Assembly: GCF_008974245.1 (NCBI RefSeq)
Contig: NZ_BBZI01000008.1
Coordinates: forward strand, 369,475 to 433,474
From: Streptomyces abyssomicinicus
GTDB lineage: Bacteria; Actinomycetota; Actinomycetes; Streptomycetales; Streptomycetaceae
Reading direction: 5' to 3'
Length of the DNA stretch: 64,000 bases
The notes below the pieces were generated by a model. It was not told where the DNA came from. It did not search any database and worked only from the letters and a program-made list of their open reading frames with translations. Shown in pieces: positions 1 through 8,454 of the stretch (position 1 is the stretch's first letter; every line of letters begins with the position of its first letter). A program made the translations under genes and the position numbers.

Positions 1-152
1 CCGGCCCGGGCGAGGCGGTAGGCGAGGCCCTGGCCCTGGTCGCCGGTGCCGCCGAGGACGCCGACGGTCATCCCGGAGACGTCGGGGAGGTCCCAGGGGT
101 CCTTGGCCGGAGCCTTCCTGGGAGCGTTCTGCGCACTGTCTGTAGTGGTCAT
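1..152 (-). CDS. npdG: NADPH-dependent F420 reductase (F420H2:NADP oxidoreductase), N-terminal part
   Basis: Only the first 50 codons are in the window; the gene continues past the left edge. It transfers hydride between coenzyme F420 and NADP in the cytoplasm. After a polar tail of about 26 residues comes a Rossmann dinucleotide-binding start, MTVGVLGGTGDQGQGLAYRL, which is the characteristic opening of this family. The ATG at 152-150 is the first start in frame. The family call rests on this segment alone; another Rossmann enzyme cannot be fully excluded. Confidence 0.8.
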   Translation of the reverse strand, partial: MTTTDSAQNAPRKAPAKDPWDLPDVSGMTVGVLGGTGDQGQGLAYRLARA

Positions 153-283
153 GAGCCTGACTTTACGTGCGGTGGGCGGTGGCACCGCGGTGGCATAGCT
201 CACGTCACCCCGCACCACGCCGGGCCGTCACTTCGGGGGAACCGGTGGCGTACCCGGCGCTCGGAGGCACGGGGTGCGGCACC

Positions 284-943
284 ATGCGCCCCATGGATGC
301 CGTACGGGTGGCGCTGCTGCGCGAGGTCCTGGCCGGGACCGAATGGCTGGACTCGACGCGCCGGTTCGCGGGGGTGCTCCGCGGGTCGGTGGTGTCGCAC
401 GGCGGAGGGCTGCTGCTGGTGGGAACGCCCGCCTACGAGCCGTGGCACCTGGCGGCGCATCTGGTGGACGAGGCGGCCTGGTCGGGGACGCCGGAGCTCT
501 CCCCCACGCTGGTGCGGCACGCCGCGCGGGCCTCGGACCCGGCCCACCTGGCGGTCGGGCTGGGGCGGCTGGAGGCGGCCCGGCGCGGTGAGACGCTGCT
601 GGTGGTGGCGCCGGACGCGACGGGCCCGGAGCTGCTGGAGCGGGTGCGTGACGCCCGTCGCGCCGGGGCGACGGTGCTGGCGCTCGCCGGGCCCCGCGCC
701 GACGGCGGCCAGGGCCCGGCGGGCCCCGAGGGCCACGCCGACCTGGCGGCGATGGCGCACGAGCTGCTGGGCCCGCTGGACGCCGCCCCGGAGGCGGGCG
801 TGGACCTGGACACCGTGCAGCACCTGGTCAGCGCGGCCGCCGGGGAGAACTCGGCGTCCACGCCGCGCGGGCGGCGCAGGTTCCGGGACCGGCTGTCCCG
901 CCTCGCCGACCAGCTGACGGCGCCGCCGCCTCCGCGCTGGTGA
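284..943 (+). CDS. conserved hypothetical protein, 219 aa
   Basis: I do not recognise a domain. The protein is soluble, Ala/Gly/Arg/Leu rich and lacks a signal peptide. It reads as alternating helices and strands, with hydrophobic stretches such as GGGLLLVGTP and ETLLVVAPD that suggest a Rossmann-like alpha/beta fold, and a basic C-terminus RGRRRFRDRLSRLADQL. I chose the ATG at 284, with GGAGG about 16 nt upstream; an ATG at 293 is equally possible. A longer upstream reading is unlikely because it would run through the intergenic space shared with the divergent F420 reductase gene. Its 3' end converges on the SPOR-like gene across a hairpin. Confidence 0.6.
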   Translation: MRPMDAVRVALLREVLAGTEWLDSTRRFAGVLRGSVVSHGGGLLLVGTPAYEPWHLAAHLVDEAAWSGTPELSPTLVRHAARASDPAHLAVGLGRLEAARRGETLLVVAPDATGPELLERVRDARRAGATVLALAGPRADGGQGPAGPEGHADLAAMAHELLGPLDAAPEAGVDLDTVQHLVSAAAGENSASTPRGRRRFRDRLSRLADQLTAPPPPRW

Positions 944-946
944 CGC

Positions 947-982
947 CCGGTCCCGGCCCGCGCCACCGCGGGGCGGGACCGG
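947..982. terminator. bidirectional hairpin terminator
   Basis: CCGGTCCC (947-954) pairs with GGGACCGG (975-982), with an inner CCCGCG/CGCGGG stem. It lies between two convergent genes ending at 943 and 1007. There is no U tract, as is usual in Streptomyces. Confidence 0.55.
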
Positions 983-1006
983 CCGCGCCGTGCCACGCCG
1001 CCGCGG

Positions 1007-1234
1007 CTACTCCTCGTCGCCGCGCGCCCGGGAGTCGTGCCACTTGGGGTCGTTCTCCCACTCCAGGTTGCGTTCGCGGGCGGTCTCCATGGCCTGCTCG
1101 GCCTCACCGCGGGTGGTGTAGGGGCCGAAGCGGTCCTTCGCGGGGCACTCGGGCCCCTCCTCGACCTTCTTGTGCTGGAGGCAGTAGTACCACTCGCCCG
1201 GCTTGCCGGCCGTGCGCTTCTTGAACAGTGCCAT
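1007..1234 (-). CDS. SPOR domain-like small protein, 75 aa
   Basis: A short, charged cytoplasmic protein with the pattern EWYYCLQHKKVEEG...FGPYTTRGEAEQAM. This resembles the SPOR-type fold in which a strand is followed by a 'GPY.s..eA..a' helix. Streptomyces annotations usually label such proteins SPOR domain-containing, but septal peptidoglycan binding is not shown here. A GGAGGAGAAGGAG run lies just upstream of the ATG at 1234 and fixes the start. The gene is divergent from map, with 85 bp between the starts. Confidence 0.75.
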   Translation of the reverse strand: MALFKKRTAGKPGEWYYCLQHKKVEEGPECPAKDRFGPYTTRGEAEQAMETARERNLEWENDPKWHDSRARGDEE

Positions 1235-1283
1235 GCTGTGTCTCCTTCTCCTCCGCCAGCTTCCGCCGCCGCCGAACGCGGGC

Positions 1284-1312
1284 CTGATGCCGTATGCCCC
1301 GCTGGTTAGACT
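1284..1312 (+). promoter_or_regulatory. HrdB-type promoter of map giving a leaderless mRNA
   Basis: A -35-like CTGATG (1284-1289) and a -10 TAGACT (1307-1312) are separated by 17 bp. The map ATG starts 8 nt after the -10, so transcription should begin at or next to the A of ATG. No ribosome-binding site precedes the ATG. Confidence 0.65.
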
Positions 1313-1319
1313 CGCAGGC

Positions 1320-2177
1320 ATGTCTGCCCAGTCGCTGCTCGTACCAGGGGAGCTTTCTCCCACCCGATCCGTGCCCGGAAACATCAGGCGGCCCGAGTAC
1401 GTCGGCAAGCCCGCCCCGACGCCGTACACCGGTCCCGAGGTGCAGACTCCGGAGATCGTCGAGGCGATGCGGGTGGCCGGCCGGATCGCCGCGCAGGCGA
1501 TGGAGGAGGCCGCCAAGCACATCGCCCCGGGTGTCACCACCGACGAACTGGACCGGGTGGCCCACGAGTTCATGTGCGACCACGGCGCCTACCCCTCGAC
1601 GCTCGGCTACCGCGGCTTCCCCAAGTCGCTGTGCACCTCCGTCAACGAGGTGATCTGCCACGGCATCCCCGACTCGACGGTGCTGCGCGACGGCGACATC
1701 GTCAACCTCGACGTCACCGCGTACATCGGCGGGGTGCACGGCGACAACAACGCCACCTACCTCGTGGGCGACGTCGACGAGGAGTCACGCCTGCTCGTGG
1801 AGCGCACCCGGGAGGCGCTGAACCGTGCGATCAAGGCGGTGCGGCCGGGCCGGCAGATCAACGTGATCGGCCGGGTCATCGAGTCCTACGCCAAGCGGTT
1901 CGGCTACGGCGTGGTCCGCGACTTCACCGGGCACGGCATCAGCACCTCCTTCCACTCCGGTCTGGTGATCCCGCACTACGACAGCCCGTACGCGACGGCG
2001 GTGATGCAGCCGGGCATGACGTTCACCATCGAGCCGATGCTGACGCTGGGCACGTACGAGTACGAGATCTGGGACGACAACTGGACGGTCGTCACCAAGG
2101 ACCGCCTGCGCACGGCCCAGTTCGAGCACACCCTGGTCGTCACCGGCACGGGCGCCGAGATCCTCACCCTGCCGTAG
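1320..2177 (+). CDS. map: methionine aminopeptidase, type I
   Basis: Cytoplasmic metalloprotease that removes the N-terminal Met from nascent proteins. The five metal ligands of the pita-bread fold are visible: D131 (NLDV), D142 (HGDN), H205 (TGHGIS), E238 (TIEPML) and E269 (FEHTL). The substrate His is H114 (ICHGIP). At 285 residues it is a little longer than E. coli MetAP because of an N-terminal extension of about 40 residues, as in mycobacterial type Ic enzymes with a PxxP segment. The ATG at 1320 is preferred because a -10 box sits 8 nt upstream. The gene ends at a strong hairpin. Confidence 0.95.
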   Translation: MSAQSLLVPGELSPTRSVPGNIRRPEYVGKPAPTPYTGPEVQTPEIVEAMRVAGRIAAQAMEEAAKHIAPGVTTDELDRVAHEFMCDHGAYPSTLGYRGFPKSLCTSVNEVICHGIPDSTVLRDGDIVNLDVTAYIGGVHGDNNATYLVGDVDEESRLLVERTREALNRAIKAVRPGRQINVIGRVIESYAKRFGYGVVRDFTGHGISTSFHSGLVIPHYDSPYATAVMQPGMTFTIEPMLTLGTYEYEIWDDNWTVVTKDRLRTAQFEHTLVVTGTGAEILTLP

Positions 2178-2226
2178 CACCGCGCCGGCGTGAGCACCGC
2201 GCCGGCGTGGGCACCGCACCACCGCC

Positions 2227-2278
2227 GCACCGCACCGGCGTGGGCCCCACGGCGGTGGGGCGCACGCCGGTGCGGTGC
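2227..2278. terminator. long bidirectional terminator
   Basis: A perfect 16-bp stem, 2227-2242 with 2263-2278, encloses a further GCCCCAC/GTGGGGC stem. The whole hairpin is more than 20 bp. It lies between the convergent map gene and the STAS gene. Confidence 0.75.
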
Positions 2279-2300
2279 CCGGGCCGCCGCGGCCGACGCG

Positions 2301-2594
2301 TCACGGCGCGCGGACCACGGCCAGATCCGCCAGGCCCGAGTAGGTCAGCACCGGCTCGAGCAGCGGCGGGGCGACGATCTCCAGCCGCTCGGCGTGGCGG
2401 AACAGCACGCTGAGCCCGGCGCTGTCCAGGTACTCCACCGCGGTGAGGTCGAGCACGACCGTCGCGGCGGTGTCCTGGAGCGCCTCCAGCGCCCGGGCCA
2501 GCACCTGGACGTTGGCGAGGTCGATCTCGCCGGTGACGGTCAGCAGCGGCGCGCCGCCCGGTCCGGTGCCGGGGGTCACGGTCAGCGGCGTCAT
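2301..2594 (-). CDS. STAS-domain anti-sigma factor antagonist, 97 aa
   Basis: A single STAS domain of the SpoIIAA/RsbV family. In this family the dephosphorylated form binds an RsbW/SpoIIAB-type kinase and frees its sigma factor. The beta-strand LLTVTGEIDLANV and the phosphoserine helix YLDSAGLSVLF are clear, with Ser in DSAG as the probable phosphorylation site. Its ATG overlaps the stop of the upstream kinase/phosphatase gene (ATGA at 2594-2591), so the two are translationally coupled. The partner is therefore very probably the RsbW-like and SpoIIE-like domains of that protein. Confidence 0.88.
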   Translation of the reverse strand: MTPLTVTPGTGPGGAPLLTVTGEIDLANVQVLARALEALQDTAATVVLDLTAVEYLDSAGLSVLFRHAERLEIVAPPLLEPVLTYSGLADLAVVRAP

Positions 2595-5500
2595 CCTTCG
2601 ATCCTCGTCAGCATCCGAACCGTGGTCCCCGCCTCGCCCGGCGTGACGGCGACCTCCTGCATCATGGCGTGCATCAGCGCGATCCCCCGGCCCCGGTGCC
2701 GGCTGTCCTCCGCGCGGGGCGGCTTCCACCGCCCGCTGTCCTCGACGGTGAGGCGGATCTCGTCCGCGCCCGCCGCCACGCAGAGCCGGACCGGGCCGCC
2801 GGGGTGGTCCCGGTGGCCGTGCTCCACCGCGTTGGCGCAGGCCTCGCCCGCGGCGACCAGCACCCTCTGGGCCAGTCCGGGCGGCAGGTCGCACCGCCGC
2901 AGCCATCCGCGCAACGTCCCGCGGGTGACGGCCAGTTGGGAGGACTCGGCGGGGAAGGTCAGCTCCAGCGGCCCGGGGTGCCGGTACAGCAGCAGGGCCA
3001 CGTCGTCGTCGTAGCCGTCCTCGGGGGCCAGCCGCTCCATCACCCGCGCGGCGAGTGCGTCGGCGGACAGGTTCCGCCCGGCCTGGAGCGCTTCCCCGGC
3101 CAGGGTGATGCCCTCGTTCAGCGGCCGGCGGCGCCGCTCGACCAGGCCGTCGGTGTAGAGCAGCAGGGTCGACCGCGGGGGCACCACGCACTCGGCCTCG
3201 GGGCGCTCGGCGCCGGGCCTGACGGCCAGGGGCAGTCCGCGGCCCTGGTCGAGCAGCGTGACCCTGCCGTCGGGCCCGGTCAGGATGCCCGGCGGGTGTC
3301 CGGCGCCGGCGTACACCAGCCGCCCGGTCACCGGGTCGAGCACCCCGCAGAACAGCGTGGTGCACAGCGCGCCGGGGACGCCCGCGGCGAAGTGGTCGAG
3401 CGCGGCCAGCGTCCGGGCGGGTCCCGCCTCCTGGAGCAGCAGCGCGCGGCAGGCGCTGCGCAGCTGGCCCATCACCGCGGCGGCGTCCAGGCCGCGGCCC
3501 ACGCAGTCGCCGACGACGATGCCGATGCGGCCGTCGGGCAGGGGCACCGTGTCGTACCAGTCGCCGCCGACCTCCAGGGGCGGGACGGCCGGCTCGTAGC
3601 GGACGGCGAAGCCCTGGGGCAGCCGCGCCGGGCCGAGGATGGCGCGTTGCAGGGCGAGCGCGGTGCGCCGGTGCTGGTCCGCCTGGTGGGCGCGGGTCAG
3701 GCCCTGGGCGAGGCGGCCGGCGAGCAGGGAGAGCAGCACCTGGTCCTCGGGGGTGAACGGCCGCCGCCCGCCGAGGTCGACGCGGAGCACCAGCGGCCCC
3801 TCGGGGTGTTCCAGGACGACGTGGGCGCGGCCGCCGTCGGCGAGCGGGGTGAGCGCCGGCCGGTCGCGCAGGCGGACGAGTTCCGCGCGGTCCTCCTCGG
3901 GAAGCCGCTGCCACCGGTCCGCGGCGCCCTCGCCGGTGGCGGCGAGGCAGGGCTCGGGCCGGTCGCCGAAGGTGACGGCGAGGACCTGGTCGGCACGCCA
4001 CACCTGCCGCAGTTCGTCCAGCGCGCCGGCCAGCGCGTCGTCGGGGCCGGCGGCCTGGCTGAGCCTGAGGGCGAGGGCGGCCAGGGCGCTGTCCCGCTGG
4101 ACGGCGTAGTGCTCGGCGGTGACGTCGCGGAAGGTGCCGACGACGACCCGGCGGCCGGTGTCCGGGTCGCGGGCCTCGTTGCAGCTGACCGAGATCCACA
4201 TCCGCTGTCCGTCGGCCCGGTCGACGGGCAGCGTGCAGCGTCCGGCCCGGCCGGAGAGCGCCTCGCGGAAGGCGAGCTTCCAGCGGTCGTGCGCCTCGCG
4301 GCCGGTCTCCTCCCAGGGCCCGTGCGGGCCGGGCACGTCCTGCGGCCCGTAGCCGAGGATCTCGGTGTACGCGGCGTTGACCTCGAGGACGGTGCCGGTC
4401 TCGTCGCAGACGAAGAACGCCTCCTGCAGCGCGTCGACCAGCGCCGCGCGCCAGCGGGCGTGCCGGCCCCGCATCCGGGCCAGTTCCACGTTGGCCCGGA
4501 CCCTGGCCAGCAGCTCGGCGGCGGCGAACGGCTTGACCAGGTAGTCGTCGGCGCCGGCCTCCAGCCCTTCGATGGACGCCTCCTGCCCGGCGCGGGCGGA
4601 GAGCAGCAGCACCGGCACGGCGGCGGTCCGGCTGTCGGCGCGCAGCGCGGCGAGCATGGCCAGGCCGTCCATGCGGGGCATCATCACGTCGCCGACGATC
4701 AGGTCGGGCTGCTCGGCGCGGACCGCCTCCAGCGCCTCGACGCCGTCCCCGACGGCCCGGACCCGGTAGCCGGCGCCGGTGAGCAGGCGGGTGAGGTAGC
4801 CCCGCATGTCGGCGTTGTCGTCGGCGACCAGCACCCGGGCGCCCGGGGTCCCCCGCGCGGGCGGGGCGGCCGGTGCGGGCAGGACGCCCCCGTCCGCGCC
4901 GGCCGCGCCGCCCTCCGTCCCCGGCACGGCCGGCGGCCCGAGCACCTCCTGCACGTAGGGGCGGGCGTCCGCGGTCACCGGTGCGTGCGGGGCGGCGGCG
5001 ACGAGGGAGTCGGCGGGCAGGTGGGCGGTGCCGAAGCGCAGCCGGACGGTGAAGACGGTGCCGCGGCCCTCGGTGCTGTCGGCGGTGATGGTGCCGCCGT
5101 GCAGGGAGACGAGTTCCCTGACCAGGGCCAGGCCGATGCCGCTGCCCTCGTGCGAGCGGGCGCGGCTGGTGCGGATGCGGTGGAAGCGGTTGAAGAGCCG
5201 CGGTATCTCGGCCTCGGGGATTCCGACGCCGGTGTCGGCGAAGGTCACGACGGCGTGGTCGCCGTCGCGCCGTACCGCCACCCGGACGGTGCCCTCGAAG
5301 GTGAACTTCAGGGCGTTGCCGAGCAGGTTGAGGACGACCTTCTCCCACAGGGAGCGGTCCAGGTGCACCGGCTCGCCCAGCGGCGGGCAGTCCACCTCGA
5401 GCGTGAGCCCGGCCCGTTCGGCGGCGGAGCGGAAGACTCCGGCCAGGTCGGCGGTGGCCGCGCAGAGGTCGACGGGAGCGAAGGACGCCCTCAGCCGGCC

Positions 5501-6853
5501 GGCCTCGATCTGCGAGAAGTCCAGCAGGGTGTTGACCAGCCTGCCCATCCGCAGTCCGTTGCGGTGGGCGACCTCCACCTCCTCGCGCACCAGCGGGTCG
5601 GCGTCCGCCAGCCGTCCGCGCAGTTCCTCCAGCGGCCCCATGATCAGGGTCAGCGGGGTGCGGAACTCGTGGCTGACGTTGGAGAAGAAGACGGTCTTGG
5701 CCCGGTCCAGCTCGGCGAGTTCCTCGGCCCGGCGCTGCTGGGCCCGGTAGCTGCGCGCGCTGGCGATGCCCGCGGCGACATGGCCGGCGGCCAGTTCCAG
5801 GAAGGACCGGTACCCCGCGTCCAGCGGCCGGTAGCGGTTGAGCGCCGCGACCAGGAACCCGTACGGCGCGCCGCCCTGCCGGAGCAGCGGCACCAGCAGC
5901 GCTCCGGTGGGCGGCTCCTGCCAGCTTCCGGAGGGCAGCGGCTCGGCGCCCTCCGGCTGCCCGGACGGCAGGGCCAGGTCCACGACGACGGGGCCGTCGC
6001 CGGGGCCGGTGGCGGGCCAGGGGGCTGTGGCGCCGGGCGGAAGGAACCGGGGGGCGGCGGGGTGGCCGGGGGCGATGCCGCTGGCTCCGGCCAGGCGGGC
6101 GCCGCCGCCGCGCGCGCCTTCTCCGGGGCCGCCGTCGGAGCCGGTGGCGGCGCCGGCGCCGACGGCGGAGACGCCGACGCCGTCGGCATCTCCGGCGCGG
6201 TCGTCGAACAGGTAGGTGAGGGTGAACGGGAGGTCCTGCGGGTTGCGGCCGAGCTGGTGGGCGGCGAAGTCCAGCATCTGCTGCTCGGTGCGCACCACGC
6301 TGGGGTCCGAGCCGAGGTCCCGCAGCGTGGCCATCCGCCGCTCGCCGATCACCCGCTCGGTCTCCTCGGTGACCACGCAGAGCATGCCGACGACGGCGCC
6401 GCCGTCGTCGCGCAGCGGGCTGTAGGAGAAGGTGTGGTAGGTCTCCTCCGGGTAACCGGAGCGTTGCAGGAACAGCTGGAGGCCTTGGTCCCAGGTGGCC
6501 CGTCCGGTCGACAGGACCGTGTCGATGCGGGGGCCGATCTCGTGCCAGATCTCCGCCCACACCTCACGGGCGGGCCGGCCGAGGGCCCAGGGGTACTTCC
6601 GGCCCAGGGTGTCACGCCGGTAGGCGTCGTTGCAGAAGAACGTCAGGTCGGGGCCCCAGGCCATCCACATCGAGAACCGGGAGGAGAGCAGGATGCTCAC
6701 CGCCGTGCGCAGGCTCTGCGGCCAGCCCGACGGCGGCCCCAGCGGGGTCGCCGTCCAGTCGACCGCGGCAAGGTCGCGCCCCACCTCGGGATCGGCTGAG
6801 AACACGTCGGATCCGGCCGGCTCCGGACCGCCGGCGGGGAGGGAACGTGCCAT
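2591..6853 (-). CDS. hybrid sensor kinase / receiver / PAS / GAF / SpoIIE phosphatase / RsbW-like kinase, 1,420 aa
   Basis: One polypeptide carries a whole signalling chain. From the N-terminus: a PAS-like sensor (about 20-180); GAF-like region (about 190-380); HisKA with SHEFRTP, phosphoacceptor H395; HATPase (about 480-610; NLLGNALKF, DTGVGIP, GSGIGLAL); receiver (about 675-790; phosphoacceptor D722 in GDVMMPRMDG, Lys in LVKPF); PAS (about 800-920); GAF-like (about 930-1040); PP2C/SpoIIE phosphatase (about 1060-1260; GGDWYD, GDCVGRG, LYTDGL, DGYDDD); and an RsbW-type HATPase (about 1280-1415; EACANAVEHG). All key residues are present, so every module should be active. The ATG at 6853 has an AAAGGG upstream; an ATG at 6880 is an alternative. 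It overlaps a STAS gene and is divergent from another STAS cluster. Confidence 0.93.
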   Translation of the reverse strand: MARSLPAGGPEPAGSDVFSADPEVGRDLAAVDWTATPLGPPSGWPQSLRTAVSILLSSRFSMWMAWGPDLTFFCNDAYRRDTLGRKYPWALGRPAREVWAEIWHEIGPRIDTVLSTGRATWDQGLQLFLQRSGYPEETYHTFSYSPLRDDGGAVVGMLCVVTEETERVIGERRMATLRDLGSDPSVVRTEQQMLDFAAHQLGRNPQDLPFTLTYLFDDRAGDADGVGVSAVGAGAATGSDGGPGEGARGGGARLAGASGIAPGHPAAPRFLPPGATAPWPATGPGDGPVVVDLALPSGQPEGAEPLPSGSWQEPPTGALLVPLLRQGGAPYGFLVAALNRYRPLDAGYRSFLELAAGHVAAGIASARSYRAQQRRAEELAELDRAKTVFFSNVSHEFRTPLTLIMGPLEELRGRLADADPLVREEVEVAHRNGLRMGRLVNTLLDFSQIEAGRLRASFAPVDLCAATADLAGVFRSAAERAGLTLEVDCPPLGEPVHLDRSLWEKVVLNLLGNALKFTFEGTVRVAVRRDGDHAVVTFADTGVGIPEAEIPRLFNRFHRIRTSRARSHEGSGIGLALVRELVSLHGGTITADSTEGRGTVFTVRLRFGTAHLPADSLVAAAPHAPVTADARPYVQEVLGPPAVPGTEGGAAGADGGVLPAPAAPPARGTPGARVLVADDNADMRGYLTRLLTGAGYRVRAVGDGVEALEAVRAEQPDLIVGDVMMPRMDGLAMLAALRADSRTAAVPVLLLSARAGQEASIEGLEAGADDYLVKPFAAAELLARVRANVELARMRGRHARWRAALVDALQEAFFVCDETGTVLEVNAAYTEILGYGPQDVPGPHGPWEETGREAHDRWKLAFREALSGRAGRCTLPVDRADGQRMWISVSCNEARDPDTGRRVVVGTFRDVTAEHYAVQRDSALAALALRLSQAAGPDDALAGALDELRQVWRADQVLAVTFGDRPEPCLAATGEGAADRWQRLPEEDRAELVRLRDRPALTPLADGGRAHVVLEHPEGPLVLRVDLGGRRPFTPEDQVLLSLLAGRLAQGLTRAHQADQHRRTALALQRAILGPARLPQGFAVRYEPAVPPLEVGGDWYDTVPLPDGRIGIVVGDCVGRGLDAAAVMGQLRSACRALLLQEAGPARTLAALDHFAAGVPGALCTTLFCGVLDPVTGRLVYAGAGHPPGILTGPDGRVTLLDQGRGLPLAVRPGAERPEAECVVPPRSTLLLYTDGLVERRRRPLNEGITLAGEALQAGRNLSADALAARVMERLAPEDGYDDDVALLLYRHPGPLELTFPAESSQLAVTRGTLRGWLRRCDLPPGLAQRVLVAAGEACANAVEHGHRDHPGGPVRLCVAAGADEIRLTVEDSGRWKPPRAEDSRHRGRGIALMHAMMQEVAVTPGEAGTTVRMLTRIEG

Positions 6854-7089
6854 GGAGACCCTTTCGTCCGTACCGAGCACCCGCGTGACACGGACGGCCC
6901 TGCGGCCTCCGGGACTTCACGGGAACCCCACACACATTCCACAGGCTTCGTAGGATAAGCCGAACCCACGGGTTCTTCTGGGCCGATCACCTCCGCGGGC
7001 GCCCGGACGGCAGCCGCCGAGGACCAGAAGGACCGCCGGGCCGCCCACTCCTGCCGTCCGCCCCATCCGCACCCCCACCAGGAGACCCG

Positions 7090-7452
7090 GTGACCAAGAC
7101 CGACCCCGTCCTGACCGTCGACCGGCACACGCACCCCTCGGGCGCGACCGTGCTGCTGGTCACCGGTGAGCTCGATCACCACACCGCCGGCGCCCTGATG
7201 GGTGCGCTGGACGAGCTGCACCTCGCCCGGACGGACGGCCTGGTCATCGACCTCTCCGCGCTCTCCTACTGCGACTCCACCGGCATCACCGTTCTGGTGA
7301 CCGCCCACCATCGCGCCGAGCAGGCGCGATGTCCGCTCGCCCTGGCCGGCCTCGGGTCCGACCTGCGGCAGATGTTCCACACCGTGGGACTGGACCAGAT
7401 CTTCACGTTTCACGACGATCTCGACCGGGCCGTGGACGCGCTGCGAAATTGA
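7090..7452 (+). CDS. STAS-domain anti-sigma factor antagonist, 120 aa
   Basis: A second RsbV/SpoIIAA-type STAS protein, with GATVLLVTGELDHHTA and the phosphorylation helix YCDSTGITVLV (Ser in DSTG). The GTG start at 7090 is fixed by AGGAGA 5 nt upstream. It heads a plus-strand cluster divergent from the 1,420-residue kinase/phosphatase gene and is followed by two MEDS proteins. It is a candidate substrate for the ATPase domains of both the hybrid protein and the MEDS-ATPase protein. Confidence 0.88.
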   Translation: MTKTDPVLTVDRHTHPSGATVLLVTGELDHHTAGALMGALDELHLARTDGLVIDLSALSYCDSTGITVLVTAHHRAEQARCPLALAGLGSDLRQMFHTVGLDQIFTFHDDLDRAVDALRN

Positions 7453-7460
7453 GCCGTCCG

Positions 7461-7488
7461 GCCCCGTTTGACACCTCGGGAACGGGGC
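7461..7488 (+). terminator. hairpin after the STAS gene
   Basis: GCCCCGTT (7461-7468) pairs with AACGGGGC (7481-7488) across a 12-nt loop, 8 bp after the STAS stop. No U tract follows, so attenuation rather than full termination is possible. Confidence 0.45.
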
Positions 7489-7581
7489 ATCGGGGCTGTC
7501 TGCACTTCGTTATCCTGCCGGGGGGCAGGCGCCGTGGCGGCGCTACGAGACGAACCGGGATCCGGAGAAGGACGGACAAGA

Positions 7582-8454
7582 ATGGCCATGACCTCCATGT
7601 CCGCCGTTCCCGCGCCGCTCTCGCCCGGACCCTGCGGTCACGCCAGTGTCGTGTACTCCGACGACCGGGAGTGGGCCGGCCATCTGGTGCCCTTCGTCCG
7701 CGCCGGTCTGGAGCGCGGCGAGCAGGTCCAGTACTTCGCCGACACCACCGACCCGGACCGCGTGATGGGTGCCCTCGCCTCCGCCGGCCTCGACCCGGCC
7801 CGGGCGGCCGCCGAGGGGCGGCTGGTGGTCACCACGGCGGCCCGGACCTACCTGTCCGGCCCCGCCTTCGACCCCGACATGATGATGGGCCTGTGGCACC
7901 AGGCCATGGACACCGCGCTCGCGGAGGGACACCGCGGGCTGCGGGCGATCGGCGAGGTGACCTGGGGGGCGCGGGACATTCCCGGGGCCGACCGGCTGCT
8001 GGAGTACGAGCTCCGCCTCCACCACGAGGTCTTCGAGCCGCTCCCGCTCACGGCGTGGTGCTTCTACGACAGCCGCCGGATGCCGGCGGACCGGCTCGCC
8101 GTCCTGGTCGGCGCGCACCTGACCCACCTCGGCGGCCCGGTCGCCGACCCGCCGTTGCGCCTCGCGCCCCTGCCGGGGCGCACCGGTCTGCGGCTGGCGG
8201 GCTCCGCCGGGTACGACACGCGGCACGCGGTGCGGGCCGCGGCGGCGGTGGTGTCCGGCTCGCCCGGCGGGGACGTGGAGCTGGACCTGTCGGCCCTGCG
8301 GCACCTGGACGTGTCCTCGCTGGCGGCCCTCGCCGAGGCCGCCCGCCGCCGCGGCCAGGGGCGTCTGCGTCTGCTCCGCCCTCCCGAACCCCTTCGACGG
8401 CTCCTCGGACTGTTCCCCGAACTGGGGGCCTGTGTGGAGATCGCCGGCACATGA
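7582..8454 (+). CDS. MEDS-STAS sensory protein, 290 aa
   Basis: The N-terminal two thirds match the MEDS (DcmR sensory) domain: HASVVYSDDREWAGHLVPFV, a central LWHQAMDTALAEG helix and IGEVTWGARDIPG...YELRLH. The C-terminus (about 185-280) is STAS-like with VELDLSALRHLDVSSLAALAE; in place of the usual DS(A/T)G it has DVSS. MEDS domains are thought to sense small molecules, and some act with anti-sigma systems. GGAGAAGGA precedes the ATG at 7582; ATG at 7588 is an alternative. It is coupled by an ATGA overlap to the MEDS-ATPase gene. Confidence 0.82.
   Translation: MAMTSMSAVPAPLSPGPCGHASVVYSDDREWAGHLVPFVRAGLERGEQVQYFADTTDPDRVMGALASAGLDPARAAAEGRLVVTTAARTYLSGPAFDPDMMMGLWHQAMDTALAEGHRGLRAIGEVTWGARDIPGADRLLEYELRLHHEVFEPLPLTAWCFYDSRRMPADRLAVLVGAHLTHLGGPVADPPLRLAPLPGRTGLRLAGSAGYDTRHAVRAAAAVVSGSPGGDVELDLSALRHLDVSSLAALAEAARRRGQGRLRLLRPPEPLRRLLGLFPELGACVEIAGT

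Noticed and set aside
167..283. Upstream extension of the 219-aa hypothetical protein to 258 residues.
   Set aside because: The extension is Arg/His/Pro-rich with no ribosome-binding site and runs close to the divergent F420 reductase start.
2669..6799. Very long open frame on the plus strand opposite the hybrid kinase gene.
   Set aside because: Low-complexity Gly/Arg/Gln translation without domains; it is the antisense shadow of a gene with well-conserved motifs.
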